A DNA stretch of 64,000 bases from Diploptera punctata (GCA_030220185.1 JASPKZ010010274.1:558001-622000); one strand, 5' to 3'; counted from the first letter of the stretch, positions 1 to 11,364 are shown. A program made the numbers and translations. Notes: generated by a model not told the origin, from the sequence alone.

Positions 1-3000
1 ACAGTCTTAAAATGTACATTTTATTTTTGCAACACAAAATCTAGTTCGTTCCTATTTAAAAAGATAAATGTTGACCTTAATATCATGAAAAATTATTTAC
101 TTTCGAAAAAATAGTATTATGCGTATTTGATGCCCCCTCGGTGTCATTTAAGTTGTGTGCTTTTTTTATTTCTCATAAATATTTAACGAACTATCAGAGG
201 TGAAATTTTTAAGTGGGCCATCCTGTATATAGTGACCGCAGTGTTTGTATTTTTAGAACCAAAGTCGACATACTGGAATTAATTAAGCAATCCGTCACGC
301 AAGATCTACGTAAACTAAGCGAATTACTCACCAAGTCTCATTTTCCTGATCTAGAGAATATAATTATATTTCATTTGTTAAATTGGAGAAAATCAATTTC
401 TGATGTGAGCTATTTTAAAAGTGTCGGATCGCAGGGAAAATAAATCTCGCATAACAGTTTTTTCGCATATTGTTGTATAATTTTGACACCAATTTACATA
501 TTATTTACCTATTCATTCTTCCATTGTTTCATTAAAATATTAAATAAATTGAACTATTATATATTGCAGAACCATTGCCAAGGATTAATTAAAATGTATC
601 GTATATATTTTGCTTGAGTCAATTTTTAATTCCCGTTTCAGATCAATTGCCACTTCTAATTTTGGATTTAGCTGATTTTTTGACAATACATTTTCCTGTT
701 CATATTAACAGCACATACTGAGTTTCCGGATTGGATAGTACTGCTACTGAGTTACTTAGTAAGTAGTGGTCCTTATATAATGAAGAAGAGTTGGCCCATA
801 ATTTTTGTAAGTCACATTAAATTAACCTCCGTAGTGTCCAAAGTATCTAAATAGTGGATACATTTTTATCCACCATGTAAACGGGAGGAAGCCAGAAATA
901 TCACAAAAAACAACCTGGTGGCATTGAACAAAAAAGGCATAGCCCTAAGGAATCGTTTCGTTAAATAACTCTCCTATTTTGTGAGCTTACCTATTAAGTT
1001 TTCTCAGTGATGCATTTTTCCAATGTAGGATCCCTTCGTATGCTTACACATAAGATCATCTATTCTATTTCCCTGTTCGTATAATCAATCAAATATTATT
1101 TAAATTTGATAATTAGAATAAATAGCCAATTCCTCATTCACTTATACGATTAACGAACTTGGGTCTCTCAAACTACGATGCTTTATCGGTAGCATCTCTG
1201 CTTCCTAATTTTATCAGAACTATGGAATTATTCATGTGACGAAATATCTAAATCTCTGCTTCCTAGTTTTATCAGAACTATGGAATTATTCACGAAATAT
1301 CTAAAATGAAAAGTCCCCGGAATAGAAAATTAAAAACTGTCAATTCCGCGATAGAACTTTCAAGTAATTAATTCCAAAGTATGCGAAGGACACATAAAAA
1401 TTCTGGACGTAAACAATGTCCCTTTAATATTTCTAGATTTTGGAACTCAATTCCGATTGATGCAGAAATAATATATATATTCATTCCACGAAAGAGTCTA
1501 TACTCAGAAGCGGGCCAATATACCATAATAAGTATAAATTGAATTGGAGTTTGGACCTAGATTATTTCCAACATTAAGTACTGTGCTTTACAACAGCGTC
1601 ATACAATTTTGTTAGCGGAAAACATAGTTTGGTCAACCATAGTAATTAATGAGAATTTCAACACGAGTAAACTTATTGTACACAACTGTGCTTGTTAATT
1701 TTACACGTGTAGAGCTAGAAATCTAAAATAGCAACCGAAACAATATGGAGTTCACAACAAGTTGTTGTAATCAATACTCCGCGAGTCCTGCCCATTCACG
1801 TTTCTGGCTACAGGTGTTCATACAATAGTAAAGGGATTTATCCGACATATGAACCGGCATCGTTCTAAAAGAGGACTTCTAAAAATTGTGAAATTTTACA
1901 AAGGGAAAAAAAATGGTTATAAGCAGCATCCAAACTATGATCCAAGATACCACTAACATAATTCACAGTAAAAATGTACATTTTGATAAGTGCCAAAACA
2001 TATTAAAATCATTTACTTTGGCAAGCATTTAAATTATCTTATAACTCGTTAGAATACAAACCTTGGGATATTTCATGAGGAATGTATGATAAAACTCAAA
2101 TTAAGTTTAAAAATGTACAGGCATATTCAAATTTAAAGGTAATTCAAATAAATGTAACTTCAATTTATTAGTTATTATATAAAACACGTTCATGTTGTCT
2201 GCCTATCTATACCCTGTATATCCCCACGTGGAGCAAAGGTGTTCCTTTGTGGGATATACTGAACCAAGTCCTTTTCAGTTTCGCTGATTTCCGTACAGAT
2301 GTCGGCGAATGATAATGAATTCTTATTAAATGTCTGGTAAATTTATTTAAACTTAGATTTAAATGGCCAAGAGGACAAGCGGTGTCATGATCTTAACATG
2401 CAAAAAAATTAAATTTAATAAATAATTTTATAACGTTTAGAGAAGGCTTCTGAATAACTATGCACAACCAAACCGATATCTCAGTGTAGTATATCGCGAA
2501 ATATTTCGAGAAATTAAGTACAATTTCACTTTTTTAACATCGAAATTAAGTTTAATTTCTTTTGTTTTGTTTCAACACACAAAGCTCCGTTTTCAGTGTT
2601 TCATTTTAGTGATCCGCTGGGGATTGAAAATAAGACCGTTTCCTTGGCTGCAAGTTTACAGGGCTGATGCTTCATGATGTACAACCTCTGACATTGTAGG
2701 AAGGCAACTATACAGTCTCCACTAATTGCTTGGGGATAGCTATTCTGATAGTCGAATAAGCTGTCTTTCTTACAATCGATGAAATTCGTGTTGACTACAG
2801 AAGAGATGAATATGCAATGTTCAGCAAGTAGAAAAATAATGTTCTGTGACTTTTTAAGTATGTTTCATTATACGGAAAAGGGAAATGACCTGGTTTATTA
2901 GGTCAACATCTTTTTTCCCATTACGCTATCCCAGGCAAAGTTTTTTTTTTCTTACGGTACCTACTAAGTTGGTTTCGTGTTATGTAATATTTTACATAAA

Positions 3001-3777
3001 TCAGCGAAATTAATACCAGTTGTTCAGATACAGAATACGTAAAAGTGGTGGGAACATAGGCCTATCAATGACTACGTTAATCCCTATAGGAAAGGAGGGA
3101 TCTGTCACAGTTTCTCTTGTATATATTCGAAAATGATGACAATATACAGTATTCGCATCGCCGAATGTATATATTTATTCCAAATCCGGCACGATTACTT
3201 CGATTATTGCATTACGATAATCTGACCCAATATTTCATTATTGATTCGTCTAGCGTAATATTTTGTGACAAAAAAAATATAATTTAGAGAATTGAGTCAA
3301 ACAAATACTGATGATAGGCCTCATTTTATTAACTTATCATTTATCCGTTAAAGCATCATGAAAAAATGCAGATACCGATAAATTAGGAGAACCCTTTCTC
3401 TAGTCATAATCTAACTAACATTTGGCGTTTCTATGCACATACCCTTGTACCTGTAGAACTGAATACTGGATTTTCGCACTTGCGACATTAAAATTTAAAA
3501 CTTCAGAATAGCTCGATTAATTTTTTCCAAGTTCTACAGAATAGCAGTGCGCCGCATGCACTGGAATTATCGCCAGATGGGACCACAATTCTATGAAATC
3601 GGTATGGCCAATTTTCGCAATTAGGTCTATTCCCGAATATTTTTTATAAGAAGAGGACGTGCACTAACCTGCCCTTTCATAGCCTGACGAAATTCTCGTA
3701 AATTACATTCATACTTCATAAAACGTATTACCGGTATGGGAATTAACGTCATGGGGGTTTCACGTTAATAAATAAAA
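1..3777. other. Anonymous AT-rich stretch without a gene
   Basis: No ORF here resembles a known protein. The longest, a 76-codon frame at 213-443, matches nothing I recognise. Just before it, around 205-228, the words AAGTGGGCCATCCTGTATA resemble the ends of some insect DNA transposons, so positions 1-228 may be one end of such an element, but no partner end was found. A small tandem duplication lies at 1194-1304 and a poly-T run at about 2940-2951. Otherwise I see nothing. Confidence 0.6.
1194..1304. repeat. Two-copy tandem duplication (58 and 53 bp)
   Basis: Unit one (1194-1251) and unit two (1252-1304) both start ATCTCTGCTTCCTA and end CGAAATATCTAA. They differ by one substitution and a 5-base deletion (TGTGA) in the second unit. 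The near identity indicates a fairly recent local duplication in non-coding DNA. Confidence 0.9.
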
Positions 3778-4565
3778 ACTATCTAACTAACTAACTCACT
3801 GGCACTATCGAACCCGGTAAGTTCATGGCCAGCGCGGACATAGGCTCTCCATATATCCCTATCCTGAGCCAATGTTTTCCAATCATCGCCTGTATAATCT
3901 ACTTCCCTCAATCATAGTTAATGTTATTATTCCACCTCATTCTTCGTCTACCAACTGGGCGTTTTCCCTCTGGTTTTCCTACAAGAATCTTCCATGCACG
4001 CCTTTCATTCCCCATTCGTGCCACATGTCCTGCCCATCGCAGTCTACGAGACTTAACTGTTCCATTATATCTGGCTTCCTATAAAGACAACGTAATTCAC
4101 TGTTATGCAGTCTTCTCCATTTCCTGTCTGTACATCTCTCTTTGGTCCAAAAAATTTCCTAAGAACTTTATTCTCAAATACTCGTAACCTCCGTTCCTGC
4201 CTTAAAGTAAGAGTCCATGTTTCGCATCCATATAATATAACTGGTAGAATAATAGTTTTATATATTTTCAGTTTAACGTTTTTTTGAAAGGAGTTGGGAA
4301 GTCAAGAGTCTCTTTAATACATAATAGCACGCATTTCCAAAATTGAGCCTATGTTTAATTTCCTTGTCCATCTCATTCCTGTTCGTGATTATTGTTCGTA
4401 GGTATTTGAATTCAGCCACTTCCTCAAAATTTCCCTCATTTGTCATTAGCTGTCCATTTCCATTATATAATATATTTTTATGTGTGACCATATATTTAGT
4501 TTTATTGATATTTACTTCCAGTCCCAATTTGTTAGTGTTACTCAGTAGCCGTTCCTGAGCTGTGG
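3778..4565 (-). pseudogene. LINE family A, reverse-transcriptase C-terminal part and 3' end
   Basis: The minus-strand frame at 4273-4605 encodes the thumb and connection part of a non-LTR reverse transcriptase: GLEVNINKTKYMV, then FEEVAEFKYLRTI, then the usual run toward QLLSKK. Downstream, toward 3780, the homology continues in broken frames to the family's characteristic 3' end, whose last coding words resemble DWKTLAQDRDLWRAY and which finishes in (GTTA)n repeats at 3780-3800. The catalytic FADD region and the endonuclease are absent, so this copy is 5'-truncated. Ten further pieces of the same family occur in the window (near 12.3, 13.1, 13.3, 19.4, 34.3/35.2, 36.3, 37.0, 40.3, 42.3 and 52.5 kb), which makes it the commonest element here. 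Confidence 0.85.
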
Positions 4566-4735
4566 AAAACACGCAGTGTATGAGGTGAAATAATATGCGA
4601 CACATTTAACATTATTTATTGCACACCTATTACTTAATAACCTATAAAACAATCAGACTTACACTAACTTGTCCCATCGGAACCTAACAAAATGAAGTGA
4701 ATGAACATCCATTTCTTAAAATATGTTTTGGAATT

Positions 4736-5008
4736 GATTGCGAATATTAAAAGTGAAGTGATCCCACAACAGGCCCGGAGGCCCTTGGGGTAGTAGGAGG
4801 TTAAGGCTCCCACTTTTTCTAGACAATCGGCACTTTATGTCAGCCGGGTTGTCAGCCCTGCGTGACGGCCGCCTTTACCCCAGAACAAACGTTTGGTACT
4901 CATTTCCGTCAGAGGCTGAGTTGACCCCAGGGCCATAGTGCCGCCAGAGGGTTTGGCTCAGTTTAAAAACCCTGACCCCAACGGGGCTTGAACCCGATTG
5001 CGAATATT
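4736..5008 (-). mobile_element. SINE with 13-bp target-site duplication
   Basis: The body (4749-4995) is bracketed by perfect direct repeats GATTGCGAATATT at 4736-4748 and 4996-5008. On the minus strand the element begins inside a tRNA-like head at a B-box-like GGGTTCAAGCCC and ends in an A-rich tail next to 4749. Only the B-box half of the tRNA-derived promoter survives, so the copy was truncated at its 5' end on insertion. The duplication length is typical of LINE-mediated integration. Confidence 0.85.
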
Positions 5009-5546
5009 GGTCATTCCAATTTCACACATATGTCTTATCTGGCGGTAATTTTGTACGCGTTTACGCATGTGCACTGCGAATTTGTAGAATTTGAAAAAAA
5101 AAAAAAAAAACATTGAGAGATAAATGTGAAAATGTGTGTACCTTGATAAATATTTAAAAATCGTAAAAGAAAAAATGTTTTGGTATCGTTGCAAAAACGT
5201 TTAAAACAAGATAAAACTTTAGTAAAATGGAAAAACTACATTGAGCAACAGTATTATAGGAATGTTGCATGGAAAATAATAGAATGAATTATTCTAGTTT
5301 TAACCCATCAAAGTGTAAAAAGCGACATATGCTAAAATTTGAACTACTTGGCCATCAAACTACCTACCATCATATGTTCTCTATTTTATTTTTATTCGAA
5401 TCAGATAATTTTTACGCGTACTCGTTTGTTTCCTTAGCGGTCCATAAAATCTAAGAATAACCAGAGTTCTGATGGAGAATTGACAGCGTATTTGTTAAAT
5501 AATTATTCTCATACAATTGAATTTTCCCTAAAAGGAAGAATTAAAA

Positions 5547-5801
5547 ATTAATTTTCATAATCAATTGAGTTGGTGTTTACTTGATGAAAATCCATATTTA
5601 TTAATTAAATAAAAATAAAACGTAGTTTTATTTGATTTTCATATTTATTATATAATTCAGTGACAGCTGTTTCGGTACACTGTACCTTCTTCAGACATGT
5701 TAACATATTTGTTACCGAAACAGCTGTCACTGAATTATATAATAAATATGAAAATCAAATAAAACTACGTTTTATTTTTATTTAATTAATATTAATTTTC
5801 A
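5547..5801. mobile_element. Palindromic Penelope/retrozyme-like element with TSD
   Basis: Two 78-base arms (5600-5677 and 5713-5790) are perfect reverse complements around a 35-base centre. An 11-base direct repeat ATTAATTTTCA occurs at 5547-5557 and 5791-5801, so the inserted unit is probably 5558-5790. The left arm and centre carry a complete hammerhead-like core on the minus strand; the right arm has only its GAAAC half. No protein is encoded. A single-arm relative lies at 37851-37960. Assignment to Penelope-like elements rests on the ribozyme-like core and the inverted-dimer shape and is an inference. Confidence 0.7.
5662..5694 (-). ncRNA. Hammerhead-ribozyme-like core
   Basis: Read on the minus strand, the order is CTGAAGA (5694-5688, fits CUGANGA), a 5-bp stem GGTAC/GTACC with a short loop, GAAA (5673-5670), a two-base stem III with loop AGCT, then GTC as candidate cleavage triplet (5664-5662). 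That is the minimal hammerhead layout with a very short stem III. Stem I is weak in a monomer. The same core recurs unchanged at 37918-37950. Self-cleavage is not shown by sequence alone. Confidence 0.5.
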
Positions 5802-6155
5802 GTTCCGAATGACTGTCATTGTTCCACGTGTTACGCTTATATATTCTGAAATGTTGTTCCAAATATTTCATTCATCTCAACGGCATTTCTTCTGATTAAC
5901 TAGTAAAACACTCTCTTAACAAATTTAAAATTGAGTCACGATCATCACCACACACCACAGATACCCTCTCGAAGACTAATCACAATAATTTGTAATAGGT
6001 ATATTTTCAAAGTACAGACAGCTTTTAATTTGACAGCTTCTTTAAAAGGAAACGCGGGTCTTCTAACGCATTGACTTTCAGGATCCTATGAAACTTAACA
6101 CATAGGACATCTGTGGGATAATATATTGACTTAGGATTTTACGACCGGAGTTTTT

Positions 6156-6365
6156 ATTATGAGCTTGTAGAATATTTTCTGCCCGTTGGTCGTGGTCTTG
6201 AGGCTTGAAATTCCCCATAGTTTAGCCAGAAACTTCGTCCGGCATTCTGAACGGTTGGCTTGACACTCCTTGAGGATACCGCACGTAGTGTCTGGTGGAA
6301 CGTCGGGGAACTTCAAGCCTCAAGACCACGACAAAAAGCCCGAAAATCTTCTACAAGCTCATAAT
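6156..6365. repeat. Foldback element, 61-bp arms
   Basis: Arms 6156-6216 and 6305-6365 are inverted copies with about 53 of 61 positions matching, beginning ATTATGAGCTTGTAGAA. The 88-base centre is unique in the window. The minus-strand ORF that spans it (6131-6316) has no recognisable domain. It is probably a MITE or an inverted-dimer insertion; no target duplication was found. Confidence 0.75.
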
Positions 6366-6384
6366 CTATCGGGCAGTTTGAAAG

Positions 6385-6680
6385 TTCATCATCGTCATGA
6401 AAAAATCTCGTTTTAGGTCCATGTAAGCGCTGTGTGACGGTACCCCTAACGAAGTTCTTTCAGCATCCGATGTTTTTGGCCTTCCTTGGTCCCTATGTCC
6501 AGTTGGAGTAACTTATTTTGGAATGCTACTTTTAGAGAGTTCACGTCTTTCCTTTCTTCTCCAGATGATTTTTTCATTCTTTTTTGGTATCAATCTATAT
6601 CTTCTTTTAAAACTTGTAACTTAAGTTTGGTTCTGATATACCGTGTTTTGTTCTTTGGTGGTAGAATCTAATCACTCCTC
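6385..6680 (-). pseudogene. LINE C-terminal tail (family G)
   Basis: Minus-strand translation in shifting frames gives a W/NHLE-type segment followed by words like LDIGTKE, the end of a LINE polyprotein, and then a (GATGAT)-rich tail at 6385-6400. A second copy with the same layout is at 45775-45985, where the frame is better kept. It is heavily decayed. Confidence 0.6.
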
Positions 6681-7694
6681 TCCGTAATTGTAAGAAGTGC
6701 AGTTTTTGGAAGTTATTGCAAAAGATATGATCCCATGCGTTCAGCGTGAATGTCACGTCATTCGAACCATGACCCCACAATGAATGTCACATCATACAAG
6801 TAGAAAGGGTTAATGCATTTTAACCTTTGACGCATTCCTCAAGAGTTATGGGCGTTTTAATGTGACGCGCGACAAGAAATTCATAATTATAAAAAAAACT
6901 AAAAATTAAGAAATTCGTGCCATAACCGTGATTTAAAAATTCCCTAGTTCCTATTACATTTGGTTTTCCCATAAACAATTGGACACATAAAGAGTATGCC
7001 GCATGAAAGAACGCATATTTGGATGGAATCCCAAGCGAGAGGCGAGAGAAAGCGAGAGAGAGAGAGAGAGAGAGAGATGAAAAGATTAAATACCGAGAAA
7101 AAATGAATGCGGAATGTTGCTGTTGCTACGAAGAAAAATGGACTACAAGAGCTAGATCAAATGGAGAGGAGTGGAATAAAAATAAAATTGAATAATTTGA
7201 ACACAAAAGCAAAGGCTGAGTAAAATATTGATGGGCGATGGTCTTGATGCTAAGAATGAACTTTATTGGTTGGATAGAGAAGAAAATAAAATTGAAGTAA
7301 TTTTACATATTGGATTGTAAAACCTGTTTAATAAAACTTGTATGAAGAAATGAAGAGAAATGTTTCTATACCAGTTTTATTGAAGAATATTGTACTGTGT
7401 TAAAATATGAAAAGGAAGTAACTGATTAATTTATCAAGTTCTGCAGACGGAGCTTTGGAAGGTATCTAAAGTGGGAAGTAAGTGTCAAGAGACTCTGAAG
7501 GAGAAATCGATAAGAAAGCAAGAATAAGAAAGGTCGTGCCATTTCATTAAGGTTTGCTTGGATATTATACTTCAAGTAATTAAAGCTTCTCTTCTTATTT
7601 GTTTCCTTTTCTTCTCTCTCGCCATCACTGTCCATAGAATACAGTATTTGCACTTTCCGTTATGAAGAATTCTCTATTAACATTTTGTTCTGGT
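6681..7694. other. No gene seen; (GA)n run
   Basis: A short (GA)n microsatellite is at about 7053-7077. Around 6740-6800 two similar words GAATGTCACGTCAT and GAATGTCACATCAT occur as a loose direct repeat. Nothing else is recognisable; the 75-codon minus frame at 7426-7653 shows no domain. Confidence 0.5.
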
Positions 7695-7808
7695 TGACTG
7701 CAACAGAAGGTTTTATATTCATAACTCTGTCAGAATAAGTAATAATAATAATAATAAAAATAATAATAATAATAAAAATAATAATAGTAATATTAATAAT
7801 AATTATTT
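7695..7808 (+). repeat. Element B copy ending in (AAT)n
   Basis: The stretch GTTGACTG...AACTCTGTCAGAATAA followed by (AAT)n at 7739-7800 is a degraded copy of a short repeat (element B) whose core, when intact, reads GGCCTTAACTCTGCC. Other copies are at 20205-20255, 32465-32520, 34616-34700, 40550-40640 and 41356-41440. Every copy touches a trinucleotide-type run or an A/T-rich remnant of one. Confidence 0.6.
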
Positions 7809-8345
7809 ATTTATTTAGCAGGTTTCACAATGTTTTACAGCATATTCCTGCGTCCAATTAATCCATTTTCATTCCCCTTCACATCTCGATCGTGCAATCC
7901 TTTTTACTCTCATGTTGCTCAAAACGCGTTCAATCTACATCATTTTTAGCCGTCCTCCTCCTCCTCTTCTTCTTCTTTTTCTTCTTCTTCTAAGTGGCAC
8001 CCATTCTAATACTCTTCTTAAGAACATATCCTCTTTTTTGTTACATGACCATATAATTTTAGTTCTTTACTTTTTATGAAATCCACAATTGAATTTGAAC
8101 AATCTTTTGTTTAATTACACTGTTACTTATTTTATCACATCTAGAAATTTCAGCTGAACGCCTCCAAAAATTCATTTTGCAAATTCAATTTACTTTTTGT
8201 TCTAGATTTTAATTCCCATGTTTATGTTCCGTATGCCATTCTACTCCTTATTGTTGTATTAAAAATGCTATGTTTAGAACTAATATTCTGATACCATAAA
8301 ATGCCATTTAGTTTTGATATTGCAAATTTGCTCTTATTTATACAA
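7809..8345 (-). pseudogene. LINE reverse-transcriptase C-terminal fragment
   Basis: Minus-strand reading from 8345 gives pieces such as SKLNGILWYQNI, YGT.TWELK and VDFIKSKELKLYGHV, followed by a basic C-terminal segment. These correspond to the region after the catalytic core of many insect LINEs (YGSETW, then LKWYGHV, then a basic GRP tail). A polypurine tract, seen as CTT repeats at 7952-7992 on the plus strand, expands the basic tail into glutamates. Stops and frameshifts are frequent. Confidence 0.65.
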
Positions 8346-8394
8346 TCATTACTTTCAGCACCATGACTTCCATGTGCACTACGTTTTGTGTAAT

Positions 8395-9301
8395 TGAACC
8401 GAAAGTGCCTTTTTTCGGTTCAGTTATACATCTGTGTGCTCCTCCCTACTGAAGAACATTTGTGAAGTCTGCCAATGTTTCCTGTGTTTCCGTGTGGTTA
8501 CACCCCTTCTCCCTTTTTACCCTTTCCTCGCCGCGCATTTCTACTGCGGCACGACCCTTCCATTCGCGAACAACCTGATCAAATGCTATGGTTTATCGCA
8601 ACGGACTTCAATCATTCGATCGCTGCTCACGAAGTGCCGTGGGGTTCTTTAGAGAGGGGATTCAGTGTGTGAATCCAACTCAAGTGCACCATGAACTTGC
8701 AAGGTTAATATGGTGAATGAGAAGATGAGCAAGTGGATTATAACCGAGGAACGGTTAGATTTGATTTCGTCCGAAGTAAACAAGGAAGAAGGATTTCCAA
8801 TAGGACTTAGACAAGTATGCGTGTGATAGTTTAAATGGTACGTTATTGTTCTATTATATTTTGGTTATCATCTGTGCTTGATCGATGAATCAAAGATTAA
8901 TTTTTGTTATGTACTCATTATTTTGTCCTTTATATAATCCACACTTATATTCTTATTAAAAAGCTTATTATCTTTTTATGTTACGCCCTTTGGTCCTTAT
9001 TTAAGAGTTTATTAATCATTCTCTATCCTATAAACGAAGTTAGTTTCAGTCCCATGCAAGTTATAGTCAGTATTTTATGTTTATTTGCATGTTCAATTAG
9101 GAAAGAAAGATGAATGGTTAGCCGCCTTCTATGGGCCCCGAGGCAGGCTGTTTCCTTGTAAATAACTTCATTAGATATCTGGAACACTTTACTAAAATAC
9201 AGCATTACCATAACCCAGCGATCCCGGAAGGTAGCAGCATCGTAATCTCTCTCTACGTACAAATAGTTAAACAGAGCGTGGTACGTTCTAAATATGCCAC
9301 A
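8395..9301 (+). repeat. 5' LTR (907 bp)
   Basis: It starts TGAACCGAAA and ends CCACA. The first 28 bases form a 10-bp perfect hairpin (8395-8404 with 8413-8422), present in both LTRs. Compared with the 3' LTR it is 32 bases longer, mostly through extra single bases in homopolymers. The final stretch from about 9138 differs at only one position. ORFs inside the LTR have no coding meaning. Confidence 0.93.
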
Positions 9302-9303
9302 AA

Positions 9304-9315
9304 TGGTAGCAGAGC
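9304..9315 (+). promoter_or_regulatory. Primer binding site, initiator tRNA-Met
   Basis: TGGTAGCAGAGC begins two bases after the 5' LTR. It is the exact complement of the last 12 bases of the insect initiator tRNA-Met as I remember it (ending GCUCUGCUACCA). A second TGGTAGCA occurs at 9357-9364, so the priming region may have been partly duplicated. Confidence 0.85.
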
Positions 9316-9565
9316 GTGGTTAAGGGTTTGGTTTTTTGGGGTTTAATTGCGCCCAAATGGTAGCAAGGCATTCGCGTTGTGTTTTTCATATTGAAAGATA
9401 TGCTGTATTTAAGTTGAAGTTATTAAGCATTAGTTTACGTGTTTGTTTTATGTTACGTAAACATCAACTCATCTTTCTTTATACCAGAACAGAGACTGAT
9501 TTATGTATGTAATACTACGTTTGCCTATAGTTGTTTACATCTTGTGTTTATTATACTTAGTAAAC

Positions 9566-10525
9566 ATGCCTAGCTGGGTAGACGTAATATCCAAAGACAA
9601 GCTTGTTCGTGAATTAAGCCTGCTAGGTATAGAAGTTGAAGGTGATGTAAACATATTACGTCAGCGGCTTAAAGATCATATGAATTCTCTCTCCCAGCCT
9701 GAACAAATATTAATAAAGCGTAAGTTCATTGTCGATAACGCAACTCAAGAGGATTATTTGGCAGAACAGCATAAGGATATGAGTGATCGTAGACTTAGCT
9801 CTATCAAAGATTTATCTAGTGGAACTGTCTCCAACCTTTCTTCTTTTATGGAGCAGAATAATCAGCGGATTTTCCGAGAGTTGATTGGAAAAGTAGATCC
9901 CTGCGATGGTGAGGATAAGGAATCGCTAGTGGTCTTCCTCATCAAAATTAACTCGATTTTCGAATTGAAATTGGTTCCCGATGAGTATTTTGTAAACTCG
10001 ATTTTGAGTTGCATCGGAGGAATTTTATTGAAAATCTGGAGTGAAATTGTTAAGTTGAGATTCTCTTGGATGGAAAGTTTAGAACATGTGAAGTGTTCGT
10101 TGTTGCCTCCTAGATTGTTGGAAGACTTTTGGATTAAATTTGTGTCACGTCGATTCCAAATGCCTAAGGAATCTTTGTTGGAATTTATCGCCAATATACA
10201 AGGAGCTTCATTTGTGTTGAATCCTTTATTTTTTGAAGAAAAGTTAATGGATCTTATTCTGCAAAATATGTCCCCGGCTACTAGACAGCATTTGATTTTT
10301 GCTACTAAACCTCAGAATGTAGCCGAAATGTGTCTCTTAGCCAGGAAAGTGGCGGATTTTGAAATTGCTGAAAGACAGAGGGACTTTAGTGAAAGAAGTA
10401 AAACCGACAATTTAAGTAAATCTAATACTTCGACGAATCATCCTTCTTGGCAGTCGAAAAAGAATCTTCAATGTTGGAAATGTCAGCGGTATGGGCATCT
10501 GTCTAGAGAATGTCATCCTGTCTAG
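9566..10525 (+). CDS. gag: Gag-like capsid/nucleocapsid protein
   Basis: The open frame runs from 9503, but the ATG at 9566 (context AAACATGCC, protein starting MPSWVDVI) is the likelier start because the upstream 21 residues are a hydrophobic read-through of leader DNA; it gives 319 residues. Residues about 13-35 (LVRELSLLGI...LRQRLKDH) look like a small SAP-type helix pair. The middle (FWIKFVSRRFQ, LLEFIANIQGA) fits a retrotransposon capsid domain. The last residues hold one CCHC zinc knuckle (CWKCQRYGHLSREC, spacing C-X2-C-X4-H-X4-C). The frame stops three residues after the knuckle because of a 19-base tandem duplication at 10499-10536. It is expected to form virus-like particles packaging element RNA. 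Confidence 0.85.
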   Translation: MPSWVDVISKDKLVRELSLLGIEVEGDVNILRQRLKDHMNSLSQPEQILIKRKFIVDNATQEDYLAEQHKDMSDRRLSSIKDLSSGTVSNLSSFMEQNNQRIFRELIGKVDPCDGEDKESLVVFLIKINSIFELKLVPDEYFVNSILSCIGGILLKIWSEIVKLRFSWMESLEHVKCSLLPPRLLEDFWIKFVSRRFQMPKESLLEFIANIQGASFVLNPLFFEEKLMDLILQNMSPATRQHLIFATKPQNVAEMCLLARKVADFEIAERQRDFSERSKTDNLSKSNTSTNHPSWQSKKNLQCWKCQRYGHLSRECHPV

Positions 10526-11364
10526 AGAATGTCAATCTTAGTTTACGTAGTTTGTTTATATATATATATATATATATATATATGCTCGTTTGGGATAGTA
10601 GAATATAATACTGATGAATATAAGTATTTGGGCTGATTGTGTCATTCTTTTCGATGTTTGAGTTACTAGAATGAGTTTCTGTATAGGTGGTTCAGGTCTT
10701 ACTAATGTGACGCAAACTAAATTCTAGAAAAGAGTGAGTAGAAGTTAGTCGGCGTCCATGACCACATTGTAAAATAACATCTTAGGCAGGTCAAAATATG
10801 TAATGCTATCGAGTAAATTCAAGCATGTTTGTTATAAATGAAAAGAGCTGAATGTTAAAGCTAAATTACTTTGTATTATGACACATGTTAAATTAGCATA
10901 TCTATGGTTCTGCTTTCCTGTTTTTGCCTGTTCTTTGTTTCAGTTACCTTTCCTTAAACATTGGCAGTTCTACAGTCTGTATGCCTGGAGTGTTCGGCAG
11001 TCGAGCGCTTGGAGGATCCGGCCGACCCCCGAGTGCCCAGCTGACCGACATAGTGGCTTTGGAACTATGGATTCCTGGAAAGCGGTGGAACGGGATTGCG
11101 ATCCGGCAATCCGATGATTATCGTCACCCGAGTCTTCACCTGGAACACCGCAATGTTGTGCTATGGCGGCTGAAGCAAATTGGAGTATATTTTCAGCGCT
11201 GGAATAGTCTACATGGAAAGCAGGTGTGGTGATTGTGATATTGGGGACGATGGAAGATTTGCTTTGAAGTTACCGCTGGAATCCAATAGTGTTTATGTTC
11301 CCCTCCCAACGTGGGATTGCTTCTTTGGACATTACGTCAAGCCTATGGACTCTTTTCTGTTACC
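10526..11364 (+). other. Internal region of the LTR element without pol
   Basis: There are no protease DTG, reverse-transcriptase YxDD or integrase HHCC motifs in any frame. A (TA)n run is at about 10558-10582. From about 10980 the sequence becomes clearly more GC-rich, with overlapping short frames at 10878-11117, 10924-11232 and 11180-11389, none recognised. It may be the spliced-out remnant of pol plus 3' untranslated DNA, or captured sequence. Confidence 0.7.

Noticed and set aside
213..443. 76-codon ORF near the window start as a host gene
   Set aside because: No recognisable domain, no splice context and AT-rich flanks; such length is expected by chance.
8441..8470. Hammerhead core in the LTR (CTGAAGA present)
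   Set aside because: No stem II and no GAAA at the right distance; GAAG instead.
8434..8672. Small ORFs inside the 5' LTR, with relatives at 11454-11690
   Set aside because: They are LTR sequence, frames differ between the two LTRs, and they lack any domain.
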